Assembly (NCBI RefSeq): GCF_004139715.1
Contig: NZ_CP035544.1
Location: 248,001 to 312,000 of the forward strand
Direction of reading: 5' to 3'
Length of the DNA stretch: 64,000 bases
Origin: Muriicola soli
Lineage (GTDB): Bacteria > Bacteroidota > Bacteroidia > Flavobacteriales > Flavobacteriaceae
The translations under genes were made by a program, and so were the position numbers. Each line of letters begins with the position of its first letter. Position 1 is the first letter of the stretch. The notes below the pieces were generated by a model. It did no database searches. It was not told the origin of the DNA and was given only the letters and a program-made list of their open reading frames with translations. This document shows, one piece after another, positions 8,241-15,955 of the stretch.

Positions 8241-8744
8241 ATGATTATGAGAAATACTCTTGTACTTTTCTTATTAGGCGGATTAATTATTAGCTCCTGT
8301 TCAACGGATAAGGTGGACGGAACCTCTCCTGATGCCATTCTTGGAACCTGGGACCTTACCGCCCTTGATATTGATCAGCAAACAGCTAGTGACGAAGAAG
8401 AATTCGGACAGGTAATCCTTAGTGAACTCTCTGCTGAGAATTGTTATTTGGTGAGCCTTACCTTCAATCAGGATTCCAGCCTGATTACTGAGGACGCCTC
8501 CAATTATCTCGAAATCGGAGTCAATGCAGGAGGCACAGGATTAGAAGTGCCCTGTCCTTCTCAAAGGGATACGGAAACTACTACTTACACTTATGCTGAC
8601 GGGGTCTTGACCTTTGTGGATGAAAACCAGGCCACAGTATCTTTAAATGTTACCATCGATGGTAGGACAATGATAATCTCCGCTCAGGAACTCGATGTGG
8701 AAAATTTCAACGCAGGCGGCGAATTGATCTTTTCAAAAAGATAA
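8241..8744 (+). CDS. Lipocalin-like lipoprotein
   Basis: A 167-residue predicted lipoprotein. A short signal peptide ends in lipobox ISSC (residues about 17-20) followed by STDKVDGTSPD. The mature part has the WDL motif of lipocalin-like proteins (ILGTWDLTALDID), then a run of alternating beta strands (LVSLTFNQDSSLI, TYTYADGVLTFVD, TVSLNVTIDGRTMIIS) and the typical final strand ELIFSKR. These small envelope proteins are abundant in Flavobacteriaceae; ligand and role are unknown. MIMRNTL allows ATG at 8241 or 8247. A bidirectional terminator follows, shared with the convergent polA. Confidence 0.8.
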   Translation: MIMRNTLVLFLLGGLIISSCSTDKVDGTSPDAILGTWDLTALDIDQQTASDEEEFGQVILSELSAENCYLVSLTFNQDSSLITEDASNYLEIGVNAGGTGLEVPCPSQRDTETTTYTYADGVLTFVDENQATVSLNVTIDGRTMIISAQELDVENFNAGGELIFSKR

Positions 8745-8762
8745 ACCAATATAAAACATAAA

Positions 8763-8792
8763 AAAAGCCCTTCGTAGATGCGAAGGGCTTTT
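8763..8792. terminator. Bidirectional terminator between the lipocalin-like gene and polA
   Basis: A perfect 12-base-pair stem (AAAAGCCCTTCG with CGAAGGGCTTTT) with a 6-base loop. It is flanked by A and T runs, so it can stop transcription from both convergent genes. Confidence 0.88.
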
Positions 8793-8814
8793 GTATTTTA
8801 AACAAAGGCAATGA

Positions 8815-11649
8815 TTAATGGGCTTCGAGCCAGTTTTCGCCAACACCCAATTCTACATCAAGAGGAACTTTGAGTTTATAAGCCGATTCCATGGAAGACT
8901 TGATCATCTTTTTCACTTTCTCCAATTCAGGTTTAAAGACATCAAAAACCAATTCATCGTGTACCTGTAGTAACATTTTAGTTTTGTAGTTCCCTTCCTC
9001 TAATTTCTTGTGGATATCAATCATCGCAATCTTTATAATGTCTGCCGCACTACCCTGAATTGGGGCATTGATTGCATTCCTTTCTGCTGCGCCCCTGACA
9101 ACGGCATTGCTGCCATTGATATCCTTGAGGTATCGGCGCCGGCCCAGCACGGTTTGCACATAGCCGTGTTCCCGGGCAAAATCGACCTGATCCGCCATAT
9201 ACCTTCGTAATTTGGGATAGGTCTTATAATAAGTATCTATGAGTTCTTTGGCTTCTGTCCTCGAGAGATCTGTCTGATTACTCAACCCAAAAGCCGATAC
9301 ACCATATATAATACCGAAATTCACTGTTTTTGCATTTCCCCTTTGCTCTCGGGTAACTTCTTTTAAAGGAATATTAAAAACCTTAGATGCGGTTGAAGCA
9401 TGGATATCCTCTCCGTTTTTAAACGCTTCAATCATAGTGTCCTCGTCGCTGAGGGCTGCGATGATCCTCAATTCTATCTGGGAGTAATCCGCGGCAAGCA
9501 GGGTATAATTCTCATCTCTGGGCACAAATGCCTTCCTTACCTGCCTCCCGCGTTCTGTGCGAATCGGGATATTCTGCAAATTGGGATTGTTACTGCTAAG
9601 TCGGCCCGTGGCGGCCACGGTCTGCATATAATCTGTATGAACTCTGCCCGTACTTGCTTCAACTTGGTTGGGCAGGGCGTCTACATAGGTGCTTTTTAAT
9701 TTGGCTAACCCACGGTACTCGAGTACATCTCTTATGATTTGGTGGTCTTTGGCCAGATAGGATAAAACATCCTCTGCCGTTGAATACTGCCCGGTTTTGG
9801 TCTTTTTAGGCTTATCTACCAATTTTAACTTGTCGAAGAGAATTTCTCCCAATTGTTTAGGAGAACCGATATTAAAAGTTTCTCCTGCCTCTTGATAGAT
9901 CTTTTCTTCAAGCGTCTTGATATCTGTGTCCAATTGCTCAGATAAACTATTGAGGAACTCTTGATCCAGATTGATGCCTTCCATTTCCATATCGGCTAAT
10001 ACCCGTAAAAGCGGAATCTCGATATCCTTGAAAAGTTCCATGGTTTTAGCCTCCTTTAATTCCTTCTGAAAATGCTGAGCCAGCTGCAGGGTAATATCGG
10101 CATCTTCCACGGCGTATTCTGTCTGCTGTTCCAAAGGAACGTCCCGCATGCTAAGTTGATTTTTACCTTTCTTGCCTATTAATTCGGTGATTGAAACGGG
10201 AGTGTAATTAAGATAGGTTTCGGAGAGTACGTCCATATTATGGCGCATATCCGGATTGATGAGGTAATGGGCGAGCATGGTGTCAAAAAGCGGGCCTTTA
10301 ACCTCTACGCCGTATTTCCGCAATACTTTGATATCGTATTTCAGATTCTGTCCTACTTTTTCAATTTCGGTGGAAGAGAAGAAAGGATGGAGCTTTTCCA
10401 GCAAGTCATCGGCTTCTTTTCTATCCTCGGGAAAAGGCAGGTAGAATCCTTTGCCAGCCTCCCAGGAAAATGCAATACCAACCAATTCGGCCTGCAATGG
10501 GTTTAGCGAAGTGGTTTCAGTGTCGAAACACACTTTGTTTTGCTTAATAAGATTCGATAGAAATAAGTCAAGAGCCATTCCCGGCTGTATACTCTGATAG
10601 ACATGCGGAACATCTTTTATGGTTTTTCTTCCCGAAACCACATCCAGGGTGGCTGCATCCGAACCATTGTTGCCAAAGAGGGTAAACTGTCCGCTCCCGG
10701 CAGCTTTTGCTTCTTGTTTTGCTGTTTCCGTGCTGGTTACCATGGTTGGCGTTCCTTCGGTCTCGCCGGAAAATATTTTGATGAATTGCTCCCTTAGCCT
10801 ACGAAATTCGAGCTCCTCAAATATCTCCTGTACCTTTTCATTGTCGGGCATGGAGAGTTCGTAGTCTTTGGCATCAAAGCTTACATCGCAGGTAATACAA
10901 ATGGTCGCCAGTTGTTTTGAGAGTCGACCTAATTCTGCATTTTCTTCAACTTTCTCCTTCATTTTGCCTTTCAGCTGGTCTGTGCTATCCAGCAAAGTTT
11001 CCATGGTGCCAAATTGCTGAATAAATTTCTTAGCGGTTTTTTCACCGACCCCGGGCAGTCCGGGAATGTTATCACTTGCATCGCCCATCATTCCCAGGTA
11101 GTCTGTGACCTGTTCGGGCCGCTCCACCCCAAATCTTTTTTGAACTTCGGGAATTCCCCAGATCTCAATACCATTACCCATTCTCGAGGGACGATACATA
11201 AAAATATTTTCCGATACCAGTTGCCCGAAATCCTTGTCAGGAGTCACCATAAATACTTTGTACCCTTCTTTTTCGGCTTGTTTGGCCAGGGTGCCTATTA
11301 TATCATCCGCCTCAAGCCCTGACACTTCCACACTGGGTATATGCATCGCTTTTAAGATCTTCTGAATATAAGGCACTGCTATTTTTATAGCGTCGGGAGT
11401 CTCATCCCTGTTGGCCTTGTATTCGGGATACAGTTCGGTGCGTTCCGTGCTGCCATCCTTGTCGAAACACACAGCCAGATGATCGGGTTTTTCCCTTTTG
11501 ATGACATCGAAAAGGGAGTTCATAAAGCCCATGATGGCCGAGGTGTCCATCCCTTTGGAATTGATCCTGGGGTTTTTGATCAAAGCGTAATATCCCCTGA
11601 AAATTAGCGCGTAGGCATCGAGTAAAAAAAGTCGTTTCTGATCGGACAT
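8815..11649 (-). CDS. polA: DNA polymerase I
   Basis: A 944-residue Pol I for Okazaki-fragment maturation and repair. The 5'-3' nuclease domain is residues 1 to about 290 (LFLLDAYALIFRGYYAL, VTPDKDFGQLV, GDASDNIPGLPGVGEKTA). The 3'-5' proofreading domain spans about 340-530 and keeps its metal ligands (FDTETTSLNP near 371, YAVEDADITLQL). The polymerase domain runs from about 540 to the end (DYSQIELR near 720, O-helix KTVNFGIIYGVSAFGLS, QVHDELVF near 894). All three activities therefore look intact, unlike many Pol I enzymes with a degenerate proofreading site. It is monocistronic. Confidence 0.98.
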   Translation of the reverse strand: MSDQKRLFLLDAYALIFRGYYALIKNPRINSKGMDTSAIMGFMNSLFDVIKREKPDHLAVCFDKDGSTERTELYPEYKANRDETPDAIKIAVPYIQKILKAMHIPSVEVSGLEADDIIGTLAKQAEKEGYKVFMVTPDKDFGQLVSENIFMYRPSRMGNGIEIWGIPEVQKRFGVERPEQVTDYLGMMGDASDNIPGLPGVGEKTAKKFIQQFGTMETLLDSTDQLKGKMKEKVEENAELGRLSKQLATICITCDVSFDAKDYELSMPDNEKVQEIFEELEFRRLREQFIKIFSGETEGTPTMVTSTETAKQEAKAAGSGQFTLFGNNGSDAATLDVVSGRKTIKDVPHVYQSIQPGMALDLFLSNLIKQNKVCFDTETTSLNPLQAELVGIAFSWEAGKGFYLPFPEDRKEADDLLEKLHPFFSSTEIEKVGQNLKYDIKVLRKYGVEVKGPLFDTMLAHYLINPDMRHNMDVLSETYLNYTPVSITELIGKKGKNQLSMRDVPLEQQTEYAVEDADITLQLAQHFQKELKEAKTMELFKDIEIPLLRVLADMEMEGINLDQEFLNSLSEQLDTDIKTLEEKIYQEAGETFNIGSPKQLGEILFDKLKLVDKPKKTKTGQYSTAEDVLSYLAKDHQIIRDVLEYRGLAKLKSTYVDALPNQVEASTGRVHTDYMQTVAATGRLSSNNPNLQNIPIRTERGRQVRKAFVPRDENYTLLAADYSQIELRIIAALSDEDTMIEAFKNGEDIHASTASKVFNIPLKEVTREQRGNAKTVNFGIIYGVSAFGLSNQTDLSRTEAKELIDTYYKTYPKLRRYMADQVDFAREHGYVQTVLGRRRYLKDINGSNAVVRGAAERNAINAPIQGSAADIIKIAMIDIHKKLEEGNYKTKMLLQVHDELVFDVFKPELEKVKKMIKSSMESAYKLKVPLDVELGVGENWLEAH

Positions 11650-11672
11650 AAATCAATTTTTAGACAAGAATT

Positions 11673-11680
11673 CAAAGCTA
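11673..11680 (-). promoter_or_regulatory. -7 promoter box for polA
   Basis: TAGCTTTG on the minus strand, 23 bases before the polA start, matching TAnnTTTG. No clear -33 box. Confidence 0.45.
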
Positions 11681-11706
11681 CAAAGAATATAACCCATCTT
11701 AAAGGA

Positions 11707-12699
11707 TCAGCTTTTAATATAACTCTCGGCCGGGATGTTTTGATGTCCCTCTTCCGTGTATTTGCGATAGGAAAATCCTGGATGTATGCAATATGCACCC
11801 GTCTCCCCTGCCTTGTTTACGGCAATGAAACCAATCTGGATATCCCTGTAATTCTCCTTTTTGGCAATAATTCGTTTTACCCCTTCCTCACAGGCTTCCT
11901 GTGGAGATTTGCCTTGCCGCATTAATTCCACAATAAGAAAGCTACCTACAGTGCGTACCACTTCTTCCCCCATACCAGTGGCTGTGGCCCCACCGATTTC
12001 ATTATCCACGAAAAGCCCTGCGCCGATAATAGGAGAATCTCCTACCCGTCCTGCCATTTTATAGGCCATCCCGCTGGTGGTGCAGGCACCTGCAATATCT
12101 CCGTTAGAATCGATTGCCAGCATACCAATAGTATCGTGGTTTTCAATATTGATAACGGGTTCGTATTTGGAAGTTTTTTTCCATTCCAGCCATTCCTTTT
12201 TTGACTTTTCCGTGAGTAGATCATCTTGTGGAAAACCCATTTCAAGGGCAAATTGTCTCGCTCCGTCACCGGCAAGTATCACATGAGGCGTTTCTTCCAT
12301 GACCTTACGTGCCACTGAAACAGCATGGACAACATCCTGAAGGTATACCACCGCACCGCATCGGCTATCCTTATCCATAATACAGGAATCAAGAGTTACT
12401 TTCCCATCCCTGTCTGGGCGGCCTCCTTTGCCCACCGATTGATTGGTCACATCTGCTTCTTCCACCATGACTCCTTGCTCAACAGAATCCAGTGAATTTC
12501 CTTTGCCTGCCAGAACCTCAAAGGCCTTGGCTGTGGCATTAGGAACATCCCAGGTGGCAATCACAATCGGCTTTGTTATGCTTTGATTTGATATTACTGT
12601 CTTGGTTTTACTTTCAGGCCCACATGAAGCGGCCAAAGTTCCACCTATAAGAGCAGCCCCTCCAAGCCCCGAGTTTTTTAAGAACTTTCTTCTTTTCAT
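11707..12699 (-). CDS. N4-(beta-N-acetylglucosaminyl)-L-asparaginase (glycosylasparaginase)
   Basis: A 330-residue Ntn-hydrolase that cleaves the GlcNAc-asparagine bond left after N-glycoprotein breakdown. The precursor should self-cleave before the Thr in NHDTIGMLAID (about residue 189), which becomes the N-terminal nucleophile. Further family motifs are GRVGDSPIIGAGLFVDN and GGATATGMGEEVVRT. The N-terminus MKRRKFLKNSGLGGAALIGG resembles a Tat signal and is followed by LAASC, so a Tat-exported lipoprotein is likely and the enzyme probably acts in the envelope. It is divergent from cutC with a gap of about 42 bases. Sequence alone separates it well from plant-type asparaginases. Confidence 0.9.
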   Translation of the reverse strand: MKRRKFLKNSGLGGAALIGGTLAASCGPESKTKTVISNQSITKPIVIATWDVPNATAKAFEVLAGKGNSLDSVEQGVMVEEADVTNQSVGKGGRPDRDGKVTLDSCIMDKDSRCGAVVYLQDVVHAVSVARKVMEETPHVILAGDGARQFALEMGFPQDDLLTEKSKKEWLEWKKTSKYEPVINIENHDTIGMLAIDSNGDIAGACTTSGMAYKMAGRVGDSPIIGAGLFVDNEIGGATATGMGEEVVRTVGSFLIVELMRQGKSPQEACEEGVKRIIAKKENYRDIQIGFIAVNKAGETGAYCIHPGFSYRKYTEEGHQNIPAESYIKS

Positions 12700-12741
12700 A
12701 GATTGAGGTTGATTACTTTTATAAGCTTAAAGATAGGGAAA

Positions 12742-13464
12742 ATGATAGTAGAAGTCTGCGCAAATTCACTGGAGTCGGCCCTCAACGCAGAACGAGCAGG
12801 AGCTCAGAGAATTGAGCTTTGTGCCGAACTTCCTGCCGGGGGTATTACGCCCTCCTTTGGCCTAATCAAAAGTGTAAAGGAAGAGCTTAATATCCCGATA
12901 CATGTTCTTATAAGACCCAGGAGTGGCGACTTTACCTATTCCCGGGCAGAATTCAAGACCATGCTTGAAGATATTGCTGTCTGCCGCGACCTACAAGTTG
13001 ATGGGATAGTCTCAGGTATTTTAAGTTCAGATGCTGAAGTAGATTGGGAGCGAACACAAAGGCTTATTGATCAGAGTGGTAAATTGTCTTTTACCTTTCA
13101 CCGCGCATTCGACTGGGCGACTCATCCTATGGAAACCCACCTGCGTTTGCAAGAAATGGGCGTCAATAACATACTCTCCTCGGGACAGGCACATACGGCG
13201 ATAGAGGGGATTGATTTATTAGGCGAGCTCAATGCACAGGCAGCCGAATGTGTGATTATGCCCGGATCCGGTATCAACGATAAGAATGCACTTATTTTCA
13301 AAAGCAGGGATTTTAAAGCCATCCACCTATCTGCTACAAGTATCATCACGAATACTCCATCTATACCTGCTTTATCTATGTTGTCTCCCAGAACAATGAA
13401 AGAGAATGAAGTGCTGCTCACCGACCCGGAATTATTGAAAAAAGTAATTGAAATCGTTAATTAA
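12742..13464 (+). CDS. cutC: CutC family protein
   Basis: A 240-residue TIM-barrel CutC. Motifs: MIVEVCANSLESALNAERAG, RIELCAELPAGGITPSFGLI, the loop HVLIRPRSGDF, FTFHRAFDW and LSSGQAHTAIEGIDLL. The ATG at 12742 was chosen because CutC proteins begin at this strand; an upstream ATG at 12703 would overlap the divergent promoter region. CutC was named for copper homeostasis in E. coli, but its biochemical role is unsettled. Here the neighbour is a secreted glycosylasparaginase rather than any copper gene, hinting at a link to glycan or amino-sugar breakdown (inference). Confidence 0.93.
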   Translation: MIVEVCANSLESALNAERAGAQRIELCAELPAGGITPSFGLIKSVKEELNIPIHVLIRPRSGDFTYSRAEFKTMLEDIAVCRDLQVDGIVSGILSSDAEVDWERTQRLIDQSGKLSFTFHRAFDWATHPMETHLRLQEMGVNNILSSGQAHTAIEGIDLLGELNAQAAECVIMPGSGINDKNALIFKSRDFKAIHLSATSIITNTPSIPALSMLSPRTMKENEVLLTDPELLKKVIEIVN

Positions 13465-13499
13465 GTCTAAAACAGCAACCCGGGACTGGGGTAAGTAAA

Positions 13500-13507
13500 T
13501 ATATTTG
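13500..13507 (+). promoter_or_regulatory. -7 promoter box for the metallophosphoesterase gene
   Basis: TATATTTG matches TAnnTTTG and lies only 11 bases before the ATG at 13519, so the predicted leader is a few bases at most. No clear -33 box. Confidence 0.45.
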
Positions 13508-13518
13508 TAAAAAAAGTT

Positions 13519-14748
13519 ATGCTTCGATGGATCGTATTTATAGCCATTTATTTTATGATGGGATATTATTCTCTTCAGGCTATAAAAACTGCGTCCCGAT
13601 TTCCGTGGGTCTATTTTGCCTTTATGGCACTGAGCCTTTTGGTCCTGGGTAACTTTGTTTATCAATTTACTTTTGGTATTAATGATGGTAGAGTTCTCAG
13701 CAGGCCGAGGAGTTATGCCTTTGGTTTTCTGATCGCCATGATGACCTTTCAGATCATCACCATCATCTTCCTGTTTTCCGAAGATATTTTCAGACTCATT
13801 TCTGGCGGAATTCAAAGGGTATTTGGCTCTTCTTCCGAATTCAGCCTTCCGGCGCGCAGACGGTTTTTAAGCATTATGGCTATGGGCATTGCAGCTGTCC
13901 CCTTTGGTGCTTTGCTCTACGGCATGTATCGCGGCAAGTACAATTTTCAGGTACTGAGCTATGATCTCGAATTTGAGGACTTACCCGATGCCTTTCACAA
14001 TTATCAGATCACTCAGATATCTGACCTTCACAGTGGTAGTTTTGACAATCGTAAAAAAATTGAATACGCCGTAAACCTCATCAACGAGCAGCAAAGTGAT
14101 GTGATCCTGTTTACCGGCGATATGGTGAATAACGTGGCTCTTGAAATGGAACCATGGAAGGCCCTGTTTTCAACCCTTAATGCAAAAGATGGAAAATTTT
14201 CTATTCTTGGTAATCACGATTATGGGGATTATGTAAAATGGGAAACGACTGCTTTACAAAAACAGAATCTCGATGATCTCAAGGGCATACAAGCGGAAAT
14301 GGGTTTTGATCTTCTGCTGAACGATCACCGCTATCTACAGAAAGGGAAGGACAAACTGGCTCTGGTTGGGGTAGAGAACTGGGGTAGAGGAGGTTTTAAA
14401 AAGGCTGGAGATTTAAACAAAGCAGTGAGTGGTATCCATGAGAATGATTTCAAGATCCTTATGAGTCATGACCCATCACATTGGGAAGACGTGGTCATCC
14501 ATCATGACTATCATTATCATTTAACCCTGAGTGGCCATACCCACGGGATGCAGTTCGGAATTGAAATTCCCGGGTGGGTTAAATGGAGTCCGGTAAAATG
14601 GCGCTATAAATACTGGGCAGGAATTTATGAAGAGCTTGGGCAGTATATCAATGTTAACCGGGGTTTTGGCTTTTTGGGATACCCAGGACGAGTGGGGATC
14701 TGGCCTGAAATTTCCGTGATCCGGCTTAAAAAGAAAGGTATGGCTTAA
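13519..14748 (+). CDS. Membrane-anchored metallophosphoesterase
   Basis: A 409-residue protein with an N-terminal membrane part (about four helices within residues 1-140) and a calcineurin-like phosphoesterase domain (about 150-400). All metal-binding blocks are present: ITQISDLHSGSFD, ILFTGDMVNN, ILGNHDYGDY, ILMSHDPSHW and LTLSGHTHGMQFGIE. It resembles the YkuE type, for which lipid or nucleotide phosphoester substrates have been proposed; the actual substrate is unknown. The active site is predicted on the periplasmic or membrane face. It follows cutC by 54 bases but has its own promoter box. Confidence 0.9.
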   Translation: MLRWIVFIAIYFMMGYYSLQAIKTASRFPWVYFAFMALSLLVLGNFVYQFTFGINDGRVLSRPRSYAFGFLIAMMTFQIITIIFLFSEDIFRLISGGIQRVFGSSSEFSLPARRRFLSIMAMGIAAVPFGALLYGMYRGKYNFQVLSYDLEFEDLPDAFHNYQITQISDLHSGSFDNRKKIEYAVNLINEQQSDVILFTGDMVNNVALEMEPWKALFSTLNAKDGKFSILGNHDYGDYVKWETTALQKQNLDDLKGIQAEMGFDLLLNDHRYLQKGKDKLALVGVENWGRGGFKKAGDLNKAVSGIHENDFKILMSHDPSHWEDVVIHHDYHYHLTLSGHTHGMQFGIEIPGWVKWSPVKWRYKYWAGIYEELGQYINVNRGFGFLGYPGRVGIWPEISVIRLKKKGMA

Positions 14749-14810
14749 AACTTACTCGATCAGCACAAATACAAAACTTCCGCTTTTATTAGCTTTTTAA
14801 CTATTTTTCT

Positions 14811-14818
14811 TACTTTTG
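14811..14818 (+). promoter_or_regulatory. -7 promoter box for the thioredoxin-fold gene
   Basis: TACTTTTG matches TAnnTTTG, 22 bases before the ATG at 14841. The -33 position lacks a TTG. Confidence 0.4.
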
Positions 14819-14840
14819 ATTTATAACCCAACTTGAAACT

Positions 14841-15137
14841 ATGTCTAAATTCGGTGAACTCATAGATCTCAATGTTCCGGTCCTACTTGATTTCTATGCT
14901 GAATGGAACGAACAGTCTACTTCGATGCACCCGGTGCTCAGGGATGTTGCAGCCGCTTTGGGCGACAAGGGCAAGGTGATCAAAATTGACGTTGACAAAA
15001 ACAAGGAGCTTTCGCAGGCCCTGCGTGTTAAAGGCCTTCCAACCTTGATGATCTACAAGAAGGGCGAAATGGTATGGCGTCAAAGTGGAGAACAGGACGC
15101 GAATACCTTGATCGGTATTCTCAACGAGTATATCTAG
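14841..15137 (+). CDS. Thioredoxin-fold protein lacking the CxxC active site
   Basis: A 98-residue single-domain thioredoxin fold, of normal length for the family. The strand VPVLLDFYAEW is followed by NEQSTSMHPVL where thioredoxins have CGPC, so both redox cysteines are missing and the protein has no cysteine at all. The rest of the fold is well kept: VIKIDVDKNKELSQALRVKG, the cis-proline loop LPTLMIYKKGE and MVWRQSGEQDANTLIGIL. It cannot be a dithiol oxidoreductase; a binding or chaperone role is possible (inference). No signal peptide, so cytoplasmic. It is monocistronic. Confidence 0.85.
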   Translation: MSKFGELIDLNVPVLLDFYAEWNEQSTSMHPVLRDVAAALGDKGKVIKIDVDKNKELSQALRVKGLPTLMIYKKGEMVWRQSGEQDANTLIGILNEYI

Positions 15138-15175
15138 ACTTCCCTCTGATTTAAAGAAATCTCAACAGGAAAAAT

Positions 15176-15955
15176 TCAATTTCCGGGATCTGCTACATCT
15201 CCTACCTGAGTGGCGTCTTCCATAATAGTATCCGATACAGGCATAGTGTCTATCAGGTCTCCTTCCGGTCCATTTTCTTCTGGTAAATCCTCGAGGATAT
15301 CCTCCTGGTAGAAATGACTAAACTGGTCGATGTGATCATTGAAGATAGCAGTTTCTTTTTCGGCCATTTCCCGGTCGTTATTTTCTATCAGGATGTCAAT
15401 GATCCTCCTGTAGCCTTCCATATCTCCTATGATATCTTCCAAATTATTGTACTGTTCATCCAGAGGTGTACCCTGGTAATAATTGAGTCTGCTCTGGTAG
15501 ATCGCTTTTAATTTTTCGAAAAGACCCCTGGCTTTCTGAGTTTCGCCTACCTTGTAATATCCGTCGAAGAAAGGTTCCACAAAAGTGTAAAAACCATAAT
15601 ACTCTACAGGGAGATTTTTCATGGTAAGGTCGATGATCTCCTTAGCTTTATCGATCTTGTTTTCGTTGATCAGTGCCTCCACCAAACGAGCCAGATTGCT
15701 CCTAAGGGAAAGTCCCTGTGTCCGGGTCTGGGTATCGTGGTAAATTTCTGAGCTGCCTGAATTTCCCCATTCCCATCCTTTTACAATCCTGTACATCTCA
15801 TCAGTATCAATGCGCCCCATTTCATAAGAACTTGGATTTTGTGTTTTGATGGGCACGAGTTTATAGGCCATTCCTTCGAGTTGCAAATAGTCCTTCATCC
15901 AGATATACTCGGCTTTGTCAAAGCTCCCCCTGAAAAATAGATAGGCCTTTTCCAA
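15176..15955 (-). pseudogene. 3' part of the frameshifted DUF2723 gene
   Basis: This frame continues the DUF2723 protein encoded just upstream. It enters with SFDKAEYIWMKDYLQLEG and holds the cytoplasmic or periplasmic helical tail (about 240 residues, TPR-like helix pairs such as INENKIDKAKEIIDLTM, PFFDGYYKVGETQKARGLF and NLEDIIGDMEGYRRIIDIL), then an acidic terminus. Its nominal start is a TTG inside the upstream frame, which is not a credible initiation site. With one extra G in the run at 15926-15930 the two frames join as IYFSGG-SFDKAEYIW, giving one protein of 1111 residues. Confidence 0.75.

Noticed and set aside
8126-8338. A 70-residue open frame on the minus strand overlapping the lipocalin-like gene
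   Set aside because: It overlaps the signal peptide region of a better-supported lipoprotein and lacks any motif; the remaining gap reads as non-coding.
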